Source: Vibrio sp. J1-1
GTDB taxonomy: Bacteria > Pseudomonadota > Gammaproteobacteria > Enterobacterales > Vibrionaceae
Direction of reading: 5' to 3'
Assembly: GCF_021728395.1 (NCBI RefSeq)
Contig: NZ_JAKKCM010000001.1
Span: forward strand, 496,001-560,000
DNA length: 64,000 nt
The translations under genes and the position numbers were made by a program. Positions 45,482-53,792 of this stretch are shown here, one piece after another; position 1 is the stretch's first letter; each line of letters starts with the position of its first letter. The notes under the pieces are model-generated. The model was given only the letters and a program-made list of their open reading frames with translations. It made no database searches and was not told the origin of the DNA.

Positions 45482-45494
45482 TTTACAGTGTAAA
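45482..45494. repeat. parS2 centromere site 4, overlapping the tmcA stop codon
   Basis: TTTACAGTGTAAA. On the minus strand it encodes the last residues of TmcA (F-T-L-stop), so the palindrome supplies the TAA stop at 45483-45485. Confidence 0.9.
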
Positions 45495-47504
45495 TTGTTT
45501 CAGAAGCAACTGCACTTCCCGCCGAATTTCTTGTTCAACTTGCTTACGTCCAGTCAGTTTGAACTGTTTCGCACAGCTCTCCCAATCATGGTTAAGGAAT
45601 AACTTGCAGATCATTAAATCGGAAACTGATACTAAGCCATTTTTCAATAGCCACTGTTTTAACCACACAAACACAGATTCGTAACTACCACCACCTAGAG
45701 CGTAATTACGAATAAGCATAAGTTGGCAAGGATGAAGAGCGATCTCCATTCTTGGCGCATCGAGTAAACTTCGATATAAACTAGGCTGTAACTTCGAGTA
45801 AACCAGATTGCCGCTCATCGACATAAACTCACATAAAAGTAGCTCAGCGTCATCAATCCATTTCTGCGGTTTATTGGCCAACTGTCTGACCATCAATAGA
45901 GAGTAACACCCACTTGCTGCATCGCGCATCGTACCAAGACGAATCGGCTGATAACCGACGCAGTTCCAAAAGCGCAACAGCTCATCTGTCAAACCGAAGC
46001 TGGTGGAAAGATAATTGACGTGAGAAGGTAGAGACAACTCAAGTTGAGAAAGCATCCTCTTCCCGAGTCCTTTATTTTGTAACTCAGGATGAACCGCAAT
46101 ACGCATAATACGAAGCGTTGAAAGCCGACCCACATCAGGCATGCCGAGCTGATTGATAATAGTAACAGGGGCTAGATGACCAGGCGGACGACGTCTACCG
46201 AGCTGAATATCAGAAATAATAATCTCATCTAAACTGCCCTCTTCAACCGTCATGATAACGCCGACTATTTTCTTTTCACTCGTTGCTACATAAATAGAAC
46301 TATATTCATCTTGAAGTAAGTGCAGCAAATCATTCGGAGAAGTTTGATAGTGTGCATTCACCAAAAGAGCAAAACAGTCACGTAGTAAACTCGGATTAGA
46401 AACCAACTCATGCTTTGCAACTTTTTCAAGTAGGAACTCTTGCGCAACCACGGATGGAGGGGCTGTCAGTTCTGCATCCAATACAAATGCTTGATATAGC
46501 CAGGACTCAAGAATATCACCTTCGCTCCAGCGGATTGGTTGCTTAAGATGACATGTTTTCATTCCGGCTCTATGCTTTCTCAGCCAGTCAACAAACTTAA
46601 GCGTAAATCCGCGTCCACAACCCTCGTAACCGTGAATGGTGCTAGAAAACACAAGGCGGTGGAAATGAGCAGTCATCTGCTGCAGCATAGGAACTGGAAT
46701 TGCAGCGGCTTCATCGACAAGTAGTAAGTCACATTCTGGTAGCGACGCGAGTAACTCGTCCGGCGCGATAAATTGTATACTCCCCTGCCCGGCTTCAAAT
46801 CTGTCTTTTCTGATACGCTGGCCGCTTGGCAATATTCGTTCTGCGTGTAAGAAAACCGGTTCTACCGCTTTAATAGATGGTGCTGTCACTAACACTCGCA
46901 ACGGCTTATTTTGTAATAAGTTCGCACACGCGATCCCAAGGGCACTGCTTTTCCCACGGCCACGGTCTGCGGTTAACACTAAAGGGCGTTTTCGGTGACC
47001 CGTTACGACTTTTTCAATCGCCGCAACAGCCTGCTCTTGTTGTGTATATTGGGAAGTTTTACTGCTAAGTTCAAAACTTGGTAACTCAGGCACAGTTTGA
47101 TGTTGCTCTAAGACAAGTAATTTCTGCCACTGAGACGCCATCCAGCGTTGAGCGCAGTTTGATGGCTCAACATTATCAGTAGCAACAATCAGAATTCCGC
47201 CACCAACCAACGAACCCAACGCCGCTGAGAAGCTGTTCGCATCAAAGTTTTTACGCGCATCATAGACGAGCACATCACATTCTCTTCCCAGTAACATATG
47301 CCCTTGTTTGGCAGATACTGAAAAAGCGTCTCCTAACGCCCATTCACCCACACAAAACCAACGTAATTCTTGATGAGTTTGATAGAACGAAGCGATAAGT
47401 TCGTTTTGCCAACAGCCATCACCTTGGATAGCTACGCCAATGCGTTGAAAAGACTGGAAAGCCTTTTGTTGAAGTAAAGCGAGAAACTCAGTGTGTGTGT
47501 GCAT
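45483..47504 (-). CDS. tmcA: tRNA(Met) cytidine acetyltransferase TmcA
   Basis: TmcA makes N4-acetylcytidine at the wobble base of elongator tRNA-Met using ATP and acetyl-CoA. The 673-residue protein has the N-terminal domain, helicase-like ATPase with Walker A TADRGRGKSSA (about 177) and VDEAAAIPVP (about 270), YEGCGRGF, then the GNAT acetyltransferase (RIAVHPELQNKGLGKRML, about 470) and a C-terminal tail ending in a parS2 palindrome. I start at MHTHTEFL (47504); longer frames run into the parB2 terminator region at 47591. Confidence 0.88.
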   Translation of the reverse strand: MHTHTEFLALLQQKAFQSFQRIGVAIQGDGCWQNELIASFYQTHQELRWFCVGEWALGDAFSVSAKQGHMLLGRECDVLVYDARKNFDANSFSAALGSLVGGGILIVATDNVEPSNCAQRWMASQWQKLLVLEQHQTVPELPSFELSSKTSQYTQQEQAVAAIEKVVTGHRKRPLVLTADRGRGKSSALGIACANLLQNKPLRVLVTAPSIKAVEPVFLHAERILPSGQRIRKDRFEAGQGSIQFIAPDELLASLPECDLLLVDEAAAIPVPMLQQMTAHFHRLVFSSTIHGYEGCGRGFTLKFVDWLRKHRAGMKTCHLKQPIRWSEGDILESWLYQAFVLDAELTAPPSVVAQEFLLEKVAKHELVSNPSLLRDCFALLVNAHYQTSPNDLLHLLQDEYSSIYVATSEKKIVGVIMTVEEGSLDEIIISDIQLGRRRPPGHLAPVTIINQLGMPDVGRLSTLRIMRIAVHPELQNKGLGKRMLSQLELSLPSHVNYLSTSFGLTDELLRFWNCVGYQPIRLGTMRDAASGCYSLLMVRQLANKPQKWIDDAELLLCEFMSMSGNLVYSKLQPSLYRSLLDAPRMEIALHPCQLMLIRNYALGGGSYESVFVWLKQWLLKNGLVSVSDLMICKLFLNHDWESCAKQFKLTGRKQVEQEIRREVQLLLKQFTL

Positions 47505-47587
47505 GCTGTATACCCAAGGTTTAACCAACGCCATATTACCACAACTGAAACAGGCTACGGATCGACAACCAAAAACAACAGGCATAA

Positions 47588-47612
47588 AAAAACCGCCCGA
47601 AGGCGGTTGGAG
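47588..47612 (-). terminator. Terminator of the parA2-parB2 operon
   Basis: On the minus strand a 7-bp stem AACCGCC/GGCGGTT with a UUCG-type tetraloop is followed by TTTTTTTATG. It lies 17 bases beyond the parB2 stop. Confidence 0.85.
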
Positions 47613-47624
47613 TTTTGATAAACG

Positions 47625-48599
47625 TTATTGCAATTTGCTATGAACAAAAGCAAGAATTTCTTCCATCAAACTATCATCTACTTTTTTAAGGTTCAGAGCC
47701 AGATTACTACCCTTACGGCTGTAACTTGCGCGACCTTTTATCAAATCGACTTTGTCTACCTTCGGCGATGGTTTGGCTGGCGATAATTCGCTAATCCAGC
47801 TTTCTAAGCTTTCTGTGACTTCTTTAGTTAAACGAGCAACACCTTGAGCTGTGCTGCGCTGCCACAAGTATCCTTCCGTTGTACGACACTTATCTAATAA
47901 CCCTTGCTGCTGTTCAGCGCTTAGGTTTGTGAACTGCTTGTGCAATTTAACGATAGTTGGACGCCCAAGGTCGCCTACATTGGGATACGCTTGAAGCAAT
48001 TCGAGTGGTAACGAGGCCGCTTTTAGTGCACCACTCACCAGAGCTTCACTGCATTGGAACATTTTCGCTAGTGCTTTCTGGTCTTCTGCTTCGCCGCTGT
48101 CCAACTTAGCCTGCATCTCCTTACCTTTCTCATAAAGAGAGAGAGGCTTGTGAGCGTTTGCTACATCAGAGAGGAACTTAGCATGATGAGAGTTAATGTT
48201 GTCACCAACATAAACCAGAAAATCCTGCTCAGCCAGAATACAAGATTTACGACGACGACTACCGTCTAATACTTCAATCTTGCCATCTTGAGTGCGACGG
48301 CCGACTGCAGGATACTGCTGACCACGCTCTTTTAACGTAACCAATACATCAGATAAAGCGTGCTCATTCAAGAAAGATTGTTCACGTGCGTTATCAACAA
48401 ATACTGTTGTTTCTAACTCAACCTTGTCAGCAGGAATGCGGACCAACTCGAATTGAACAGTATTTTCACCTGCGACAGCTAACTCGATTGTTTGCGTTTT
48501 TTCTTTTGCAGCGGTTTGCGCTTCTTGAGGCGTCGCTACACGGCGTTTATTCGTTTTGCCAAATAATTTTGCGTTTAGTTCAGACGTTTTCAAAGCCAT
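47625..48599 (-). CDS. parB2: Chromosome II partition protein ParB2
   Basis: ParB2 binds parS2 sites, spreads, and with ParA2 moves the chromosome II origin to the poles. The 324-residue protein has the ParB nuclease-like CTPase region (about 50-150, RTQDGKIEVLDGSRRRKSCI including the arginine patch), a helix-turn-helix (about 170-205, ALAKMFQCSEALVSGALKAASLP) and a C-terminal dimerisation domain. It lies seven bases after parA2. It belongs to the plasmid-type ParB group (P1-like), not the chromosomal Spo0J group. Confidence 0.93.
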   Translation of the reverse strand: MALKTSELNAKLFGKTNKRRVATPQEAQTAAKEKTQTIELAVAGENTVQFELVRIPADKVELETTVFVDNAREQSFLNEHALSDVLVTLKERGQQYPAVGRRTQDGKIEVLDGSRRRKSCILAEQDFLVYVGDNINSHHAKFLSDVANAHKPLSLYEKGKEMQAKLDSGEAEDQKALAKMFQCSEALVSGALKAASLPLELLQAYPNVGDLGRPTIVKLHKQFTNLSAEQQQGLLDKCRTTEGYLWQRSTAQGVARLTKEVTESLESWISELSPAKPSPKVDKVDLIKGRASYSRKGSNLALNLKKVDDSLMEEILAFVHSKLQ

Positions 48600-48606
48600 T
48601 TACTTA

Positions 48607-49824
48607 TTACCCCTGATTCAATGACGGCCAATTAGAGTGCAATACACGCTCGAGTTCAAGTGCGCTCTTATGAACAGCATCTTGAGCAGTTGCCAGCGTT
48701 TTCTTACCACCTTCAAAGTCACTCACAGTGAGATCAAACACCGTACTATAGGTATCAGCACAGGTTTCAAACGCACGACTACGCGGAATGGTCGCCATCA
48801 TAACTTGGTCACCTAGAAGATAGTTCATTTCAGTTAACACAGAAACTTGCTTCTTATTGTCGTCCTCAAACATGGTTGGCATCAAGCGTACAAACTCAAG
48901 ACCATTCCAATCTTCTGGGAACATTTCATACACTGTTGGTAAATGTTGGAAGAAGTTTACCGTTGAAGCCCAGTCAAGACGTTTTGCTGCGCATGGAATC
49001 AGTAATGCGTTAGACGCATACATTGCATTCCAAACCAACGGATCCACGTGAGGGCCGGTATCAATCATGATGATATCGAAATCGTCTGCAATTATGTCGA
49101 TAAGCTGCTCTTTTAACAAACGAACGATATCTAAAGATGGATCTTCAGATAAGGTTTGCCAAGCTTCCGCATTAAACATCGCGTCTTCAGGGAAAGCAGA
49201 AATTGACTTCAAGTTTGGATATTGCGTAGGCAGTAATACATTCTTATGCAAAAATTCACTGTCAATCTCAACGCCGTCCGGCACGTTACCTAACATAATA
49301 TCAACAGCAGAATAGATATTATCGTGTTCGGCGACACTGATTTGTGGATTTAAGAATAGACGTAGAGAGCCTTGTGGATCTAAGTCAATCAAACAAATAC
49401 GGTAGCGTTTATCTAAGTTAAGCGCTAAACAGGCAGCTAAATGTACCGCCGACATCGATTTACCCGTACCACCCTTTTGGTTTTGTACGTTGATAATCCA
49501 CGGCTTATTACCATTGTTTTTTTTACGCTCGTAGAACTTAGGCACCTCAGCCGCATCCATTAGCATGTGCGCTTCTTCTAACGTAATGGAATAGTGATTA
49601 GCGTTGTTCTTAGTAAATTGATGGCCATCGGCTTCCATTTTACCAATCGCGTCATCGAGTTTTCGACGAGTCAAGCCCGAACGGGTTTCCATCATTGCCT
49701 TAGACATTGGAGGGAAGTAATTGTCACTTCGCTCTTCCAAAACAATCTCAATACGGTCAGCTTGAACCTGTTGTGTGAGCTCTGCTAACTCATGAAGGTT
49801 TTCAATCGTTTTTTCTCTTTTCAT
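48607..49824 (-). CDS. parA2: Chromosome II partition ATPase ParA2
   Basis: ParA2 is a P1-type Walker ATPase that binds DNA and powers segregation of origin II. The 405-residue protein has an N-terminal winged-helix DNA-binding region (about 1-105), deviant Walker A NQKGGTGKSMSAVHLA (about 112), CLIDLDPQGSLR and IIMIDTGPHVDPLVWNAM. I start at MKREKTIENL (49824), which gives the length I recall for V. cholerae ParA2. The operon promoter faces the origin, and a parS2 site lies 220 bases upstream. Confidence 0.93.
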   Translation of the reverse strand: MKREKTIENLHELAELTQQVQADRIEIVLEERSDNYFPPMSKAMMETRSGLTRRKLDDAIGKMEADGHQFTKNNANHYSITLEEAHMLMDAAEVPKFYERKKNNGNKPWIINVQNQKGGTGKSMSAVHLAACLALNLDKRYRICLIDLDPQGSLRLFLNPQISVAEHDNIYSAVDIMLGNVPDGVEIDSEFLHKNVLLPTQYPNLKSISAFPEDAMFNAEAWQTLSEDPSLDIVRLLKEQLIDIIADDFDIIMIDTGPHVDPLVWNAMYASNALLIPCAAKRLDWASTVNFFQHLPTVYEMFPEDWNGLEFVRLMPTMFEDDNKKQVSVLTEMNYLLGDQVMMATIPRSRAFETCADTYSTVFDLTVSDFEGGKKTLATAQDAVHKSALELERVLHSNWPSLNQG

Positions 49825-50043
49825 GCCAATTTCCGTTGAAAGGATATCTGGTTGCAATTGTACAGCAGTGAACACCAATAACAACAAAAAGGTGCACAAA
49901 CATTTTGAATAACAATCACATAAAAAAACAATAAAATCGACTCTTTTATGAATTATGGTGAAAAATATATAAAAATTTAATCAAAAAAGTTCGGATAAAT
50001 ACTTTGCTGACTCTATAAATAAAAAGTGTTACAGCGTCACACA

Positions 50044-50056
50044 TTTACAATGTAAA
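50044..50056. repeat. parS2 centromere site 5, in the inc region of oriCII
   Basis: TTTACAATGTAAA lies upstream of parA2, inside the region that corresponds to rctA/inc of V. cholerae. ParB2 spreading from here could cover the nearby inhibitory sites. Confidence 0.9.
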
Positions 50057-50075
50057 TTAAAATTTATACGGAACG

Positions 50076-50645
50076 ATTACAATGAACGGCTAAATTACGG
50101 ATTATGTAAAATCAATATGTATAGACAAAAAAATGGATAAACAAGAGTGAGATTCTCTTACGAGATACTTACTTGATCATGCTTCCAAAGCAATTAAGGC
50201 TGTTTTTTAATAGATCCCTCGGAAAGATGATCAAGAGATAAGCTTGATCATCTTTCCGGGTTGTAACCAACACACGAAAGCATGATCATGGTAAAAAAGG
50301 GGAGGGCGTAACCAAACGGACGTAATACTGTGTGATCAAACCATCGGAAAAATGATCAAGTGAATATGTTTCTCGGAAGCATGCTTTTTATCCGCCATTT
50401 TACGGACGAATGCAGATATACTGGGGCATTCAGAGAATCAAGAGCAAACCAAGCTCGGAACGATGAAATAAAAACATCGAATTTGATAAGTACGACTATC
50501 ATGATCATGCTTCCTAAATTTAGGACAGATATAGAGTTTACATGCTAAAGACTGATTTCTGATGATATTTTCAACACATGAATAATTTGCCACCAAAATT
50601 AGACTTTAATCAGGCATCACCATTGTGCTTGATCATCGATCCGGA
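50076..50645. other. oriCII inc/rctA-like regulatory region
   Basis: Between parA2 and the iteron array there is no supported protein. The region holds extra RctB 12-mers: 50173-50186 (+), 50222-50235 (-), 50244-50257 (+), 50275-50288 (-), 50346-50359 (-), 50501-50514 (+) and 50629-50642 (+, variant). Three A/T-rich stretches around TACGG or AACGG (about 50087, 50318, 50400) are candidate 39-mer-like inhibitory sites. In V. cholerae the equivalent region is transcribed (rctA) but not translated and limits replication by handcuffing and titration. Confidence 0.65.
50220..50258. repeat. Inverted RctB 12-mer pair in inc
   Basis: A perfect 16-bp inverted repeat (CGGAAAGATGATCAAG and its complement) with a 7-base spacer, 39 bp in all. 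Each arm is an extended 12-mer, facing tail-to-tail. Confidence 0.85.
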
Positions 50646-50707
50646 ACTTTAGAGGCAGTAAAAACCATGTTATTTACACCTTGGTTGATCAAGCAAACCT
50701 TCACTTC

Positions 50708-50716
50708 TGTGGATAA
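50708..50716 (-). promoter_or_regulatory. Perfect DnaA box of oriCII
   Basis: On the minus strand the nine bases read TTATCCACA, the strict DnaA box. It lies 15 bases before the first iteron of the array, as in V. cholerae oriCII where it is essential. Confidence 0.9.
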
Positions 50717-50730
50717 CCTGTACAAACATC

Positions 50731-50858
50731 ATGATCATCGTTTCAAGACTATTTTGATCATCTTTTCAGAAGCTTAATGATCATGCTTACGAGAGAATAT
50801 GATCATGCTTTCAAGAGTTTGTTGATCATCGTTTCGTAATATTCATGATCATAGTTCC
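50731..50858 (+). repeat. Six-iteron RctB array
   Basis: Six direct copies of TGATCAT-NN-TTNC start at 50732, 50755, 50778, 50800, 50823 and 50846, i.e. every 22-23 bp, two helical turns, so all face the same side of the helix. Each contains a Dam GATC site. These are the initiator-binding 12-mers. Confidence 0.93.
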
Positions 50859-50917
50859 GATAAGGCTTCCAAGAATTCATTTTAATAACAACAACTTAAA
50901 AAGATAAAACTCACCAG

Positions 50918-50965
50918 ATCAATAGATCATATAATCAATTAAGATCATAATAATCAAAAAGATCA
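50918..50965 (+). repeat. ATCA repeats in the DNA unwinding element
   Basis: ATCA occurs at 50918, 50926, 50934, 50944, 50953 and 50962, spaced 8-10 bases, in A/T-rich sequence. In V. cholerae similar ATCA repeats are contacted by RctB as single strands during origin opening. Confidence 0.75.
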
Positions 50966-51021
50966 GTTATTTAAAAAACAAGATTTTTTCTTTATTTATG
51001 ATCTGTTTTTCTTTATTCTTC

Positions 51022-51058
51022 GGAACCATAGCACAACTACGGCTAGTGTGATCTGGAT
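51022..51058. promoter_or_regulatory. Candidate 29-mer-like RctB site in the rctB leader
   Basis: CGGAACCATAGCACAACTACGG and the following CTAGTGTGATCTGG lie immediately before the rctB start, where the V. cholerae 29-mer autoregulatory site sits. Only the TACGG core is shared with the candidates in inc, so this is a position-based call. Confidence 0.35.
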
Positions 51059-51063
51059 CTAAA

Positions 51064-53034
51064 ATGATGGCTGATGAAAAAATTCTGATTAAAGCACCAA
51101 GAAGCCACAAAGATGGGCATCTTTTTGAAGTACATGAATCTTCTGCAGACTGGGTAGAACAATACCAACACTTCAAAGGGGTGACCAAAAGTATCTTAGA
51201 ATTGCTTAATCTGATCTCATTGAGAGGTTTCAGCAGTAAAGATGGACTCGTATCAACCACTGAAATCGTTGGAGCAACAGATGGTCAATTGACTCGTGCT
51301 GCGCTCCAACAACGATTACGAGCGGCAGTAAACATTGGTTTATTTACTCAAACTCCGGTTCGTTTTGAAGAAGGTCTGGCAGGTAAAACCATGCTTCACA
51401 AGTTTGTTAATCCCAATAAGCTAATTTCTGCTTTGGGTGCAACGAGCTTAGTCACTGAAAAAGTCCGTCAGAATGAAAAACAAAAACGCTCAAAAGCACT
51501 AGCACAAACGCAAGTAAACAAACGCTTGCTGACAGAACATGGCTTAAATACGCCACCGACGATGAAAGATGAAGTGGATCAATTCGTCGTCTCTCCAACT
51601 AATTGGGCAGGGATCATCGACCAAGCTCTGGCGCCACCGCGTACACGCAAGAGTTATCAGAAATCAATGGTGTCGATTTCTGGCACGAAAGCGGTAATAG
51701 AAACACGATCGTCAAAAAATATCATGACAGTAGATGATCTGATGACCTTGTTTGCTCTGTTTACTCTGACCGTGCAATACCATGATCATCACAAAGATCA
51801 GTACCACCTTGATGCTGCTCATGTACCAAACAAAACACCGCTGTATATTACTGATATCCTGTCATTGCGTGGCAAAAAGGATAGTGGACCTGCGCGTGAT
51901 TCCATCCGTGATAGTATCGATAGAATCGAATTCACCGACTTCCAGTTGCATGAGCTTACAGGCCGTTGGTTAAGCGAAAACATGCCGGAAGGCTTTAAAA
52001 GTGATCGATTCCGCTTTCTAGCGCGAACGATCACCGCGTCAGAAGAAGCGCCTGTTGAGGGCAGCGATGGTGAGATCCGAATCAAACCCAATTTGTACAT
52101 ATTGGTTTGGGAGCCGTCATTTTATGAGGAGTTACTTACTCGTGATTACTTCTTCCTGTTTCCACCAGAGATCCTGAAACAACATACTTTAGTGTTCCAG
52201 TTATATTCCTTTTTCCGTAGTCGCATGGTTCGTCGCCACACGGATTGTATGTTACTTAGTGAGTTGAATCAGAAGTTAGCGCGTAACATCGAGTGGCGTC
52301 GATTCTCCATGGATCTGATCCGGGAATTGAAACGATTATCTGATGGTAAAGGGACGGAAGATCTTTTTGTTGTGAACTTATGGGGCTACCACCTGACGAT
52401 CGAAACCATGATCGAGAAAGGAAAAGTCATGGATTACCAGATCGATATCAAGTGTGATGTTGAGGAAGTCTTGCGTTACTCACGTGCCCGTACCACAAAC
52501 GCAGGAAAGCGTAACATGGCTCCTACGCTGCCAAACCCACTTCGTAATGAGATGGTATCCAAGCAACAACTGGAAGAGCTCTCAGGCATCATTGACGGCG
52601 AATTTGAGCCTATTCAGCGCAAAGCACCGTCTCCCCGCGGTAATTTAGGGCGTAGGATCAAGCAAAGAAAACACCTAGTTGAGATTAATGCAGATGAAAT
52701 TACCATTACTCTATCCAAATATACCTCACCAGAGGCTCTGGAACGCAGCGTAACGGCGTTATCAGCAATGACAGGGCACTCGTACGCCTCGATTAAGGAA
52801 GAGTGTTCTGAGTACATTGAGAAGCTTGACTGGTTAAGAGTCGGAGATGACCCGTTACCTTATGAGACTCTGAGTAAGACCGTAGAGCTGTTCAATACGC
52901 AAAATGATCTGAAACATCTTACTATTGAGCGTCTAATTGCCGGTTTAGCTGTCCGACGTAAGGTCTGTAGACAAATTTATGATGGTCATATGGATGAGAT
53001 GGTGTATCGAGCACTGGATGAAATGGCGATTTAA
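51064..53034 (+). CDS. rctB: Chromosome II replication initiator RctB
   Basis: RctB is the Vibrionaceae-specific initiator that binds 12-mers and 39-mers and opens oriCII. The 656-residue protein matches V. cholerae RctB strongly in the centre (SPTNWAGIIDQALAPPRTRK, IMTVDDLMTLFALFTLTVQYHDHH, RDSIRDSIDRIEFTDFQLHE and GRWLSENMPEGFKSDRFR), which spans the winged-helix DNA-binding domains. The C-terminal third (about 500-656) is the regulatory and dimer-control part. Two adjacent ATGs open the gene; the first gives an N-terminus equal in length to V. cholerae. The start lacks a strong ribosome site. Confidence 0.96.
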   Translation: MMADEKILIKAPRSHKDGHLFEVHESSADWVEQYQHFKGVTKSILELLNLISLRGFSSKDGLVSTTEIVGATDGQLTRAALQQRLRAAVNIGLFTQTPVRFEEGLAGKTMLHKFVNPNKLISALGATSLVTEKVRQNEKQKRSKALAQTQVNKRLLTEHGLNTPPTMKDEVDQFVVSPTNWAGIIDQALAPPRTRKSYQKSMVSISGTKAVIETRSSKNIMTVDDLMTLFALFTLTVQYHDHHKDQYHLDAAHVPNKTPLYITDILSLRGKKDSGPARDSIRDSIDRIEFTDFQLHELTGRWLSENMPEGFKSDRFRFLARTITASEEAPVEGSDGEIRIKPNLYILVWEPSFYEELLTRDYFFLFPPEILKQHTLVFQLYSFFRSRMVRRHTDCMLLSELNQKLARNIEWRRFSMDLIRELKRLSDGKGTEDLFVVNLWGYHLTIETMIEKGKVMDYQIDIKCDVEEVLRYSRARTTNAGKRNMAPTLPNPLRNEMVSKQQLEELSGIIDGEFEPIQRKAPSPRGNLGRRIKQRKHLVEINADEITITLSKYTSPEALERSVTALSAMTGHSYASIKEECSEYIEKLDWLRVGDDPLPYETLSKTVELFNTQNDLKHLTIERLIAGLAVRRKVCRQIYDGHMDEMVYRALDEMAI

Positions 53035-53253
53035 CATCACTCAGCTTTATGTATTGAAACCGATTAATGCGACTGATTGATTTCAAATGTAAATATATAT
53101 TTCGATAATAGAAAACAGACCTAACTCTAACATAATGATGACATAGCATCTCGGGGTCGAGACTAAGCTTAATCTCGAATAGACAACCTTTTGTCCTTTC
53201 TGATGATTTATAGATAGGCTCATATATTGTTACATTCATTCTGAATAGACTTC

Positions 53254-53286
53254 GCGAGTTTCTGCTTAGGAAACTCGCTTTTTTTT
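53254..53286 (+). terminator. Intrinsic terminator downstream of rctB
   Basis: A perfect 9-bp stem GCGAGTTTC/GAAACTCGC with a 7-base loop is followed by eight T residues. It lies 220 bases after the rctB stop; the 53035-53253 stretch between has no coding frame I can support and would be a long 3' UTR. Confidence 0.85.
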
Positions 53287-53307
53287 GTCTCAAATTCAGG
53301 GACAACC

Positions 53308-53321
53308 TTGATCATTTTTCC
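53308..53321 (+). repeat. RctB-type 12-mer downstream of rctB (a)
   Basis: TTGATCATTTTTCC, the same form as the inc copy at 50346-50359. It lies just after the rctB terminator, 32 bases from the next copy. Confidence 0.65.
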
Positions 53322-53324
53322 GGA

Positions 53325-53792
53325 TTAATGATGTAATCCTTGATCATGCTTCCTAGTTTCATTCCAATTTAAAGATCGCATCAAAGCCACGTGTGACTCG
53401 ATCAAGTTATTGGCTTGTTGTTGCCACTCACTTTGATCGCACTGCTGATTACAAAACTCTAAAGCTAACACAGTGAGATGCTGCAAACGTTTCAAACACC
53501 AGTCTTTAATCTGAATATCGGTTGCGAGCTGACACGCGGCTTGTTCCAATTTCGCACTTGTGTAGAGCAAGGTTTGATAGGCTTTTTGATGGTCATGATA
53601 CCTGGCGTGTTGGAACACTCGTAAACAACCGTCAAGCCAACAAGCAATCGCTTTGCTTTGCGGCTCGCTCAGCTCTGGCCCGAATACGTCAGTTGGAACT
53701 TGATATAAGATCGATTCTAATGCATCAACTTGATCATGCTTCCGATTTTCATACCACATCGAGATCTGATCTTGCCAGGTACTCAATTCCAT
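53325..53792 (-). CDS. Unknown 155-residue protein coupled to Opp-type ATPases
   Basis: A soluble, mostly helical protein rich in Gln, Leu and His that I cannot assign to a family. Its ATG overlaps the stop of the upstream ATPase (TAATG), so it is translationally coupled as the last gene of that operon. The peptide RKHDQ occurs near both ends (NRKHDQV about residue 17 and TRKHDQG about 147); both are encoded by RctB 12-mers. It may be an adaptor for the ATPases or a decayed remnant shaped by DNA sites. Confidence 0.7.
   Translation of the reverse strand: MELSTWQDQISMWYENRKHDQVDALESILYQVPTDVFGPELSEPQSKAIACWLDGCLRVFQHARYHDHQKAYQTLLYTSAKLEQAACQLATDIQIKDWCLKRLQHLTVLALEFCNQQCDQSEWQQQANNLIESHVALMRSLNWNETRKHDQGLHH
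53340..53353 (+). repeat. RctB-type 12-mer downstream of rctB (b)
   Basis: TTGATCATGCTTCC, identical to the inc copy at 50173-50186. It lies inside the 3' end of the 155-residue gene and encodes RKHDQ on the minus strand. Confidence 0.7.
53730..53743 (+). repeat. RctB-type 12-mer downstream of rctB (c)
   Basis: TTGATCATGCTTCC again, inside the 5' part of the 155-residue gene, also encoding RKHDQ. Confidence 0.7.

Larger units (their letters stand above)
50700..50970 (+). other. Replication origin of chromosome II (oriCII core)
   Basis: The core contains, in order, one DnaA box, six direct RctB iterons, a spacer, and an A/T-rich element with six ATCA repeats, directly upstream of rctB. Dam sites (GATC) are very dense because each iteron contains one, in keeping with methylation-dependent RctB binding. 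The layout is that of experimentally defined V. cholerae oriCII. Confidence 0.93.

Noticed and set aside
50360-50548. 62-codon frame in the inc region that might be an RctA protein
   Set aside because: No ribosome site, it runs over RctB sites, and the V. cholerae rctA transcript is reported as untranslated.
51783-51796. TGATCATCACAAAG inside rctB
   Set aside because: It has the GATC core but lacks the downstream TT-N-C part of the iteron.
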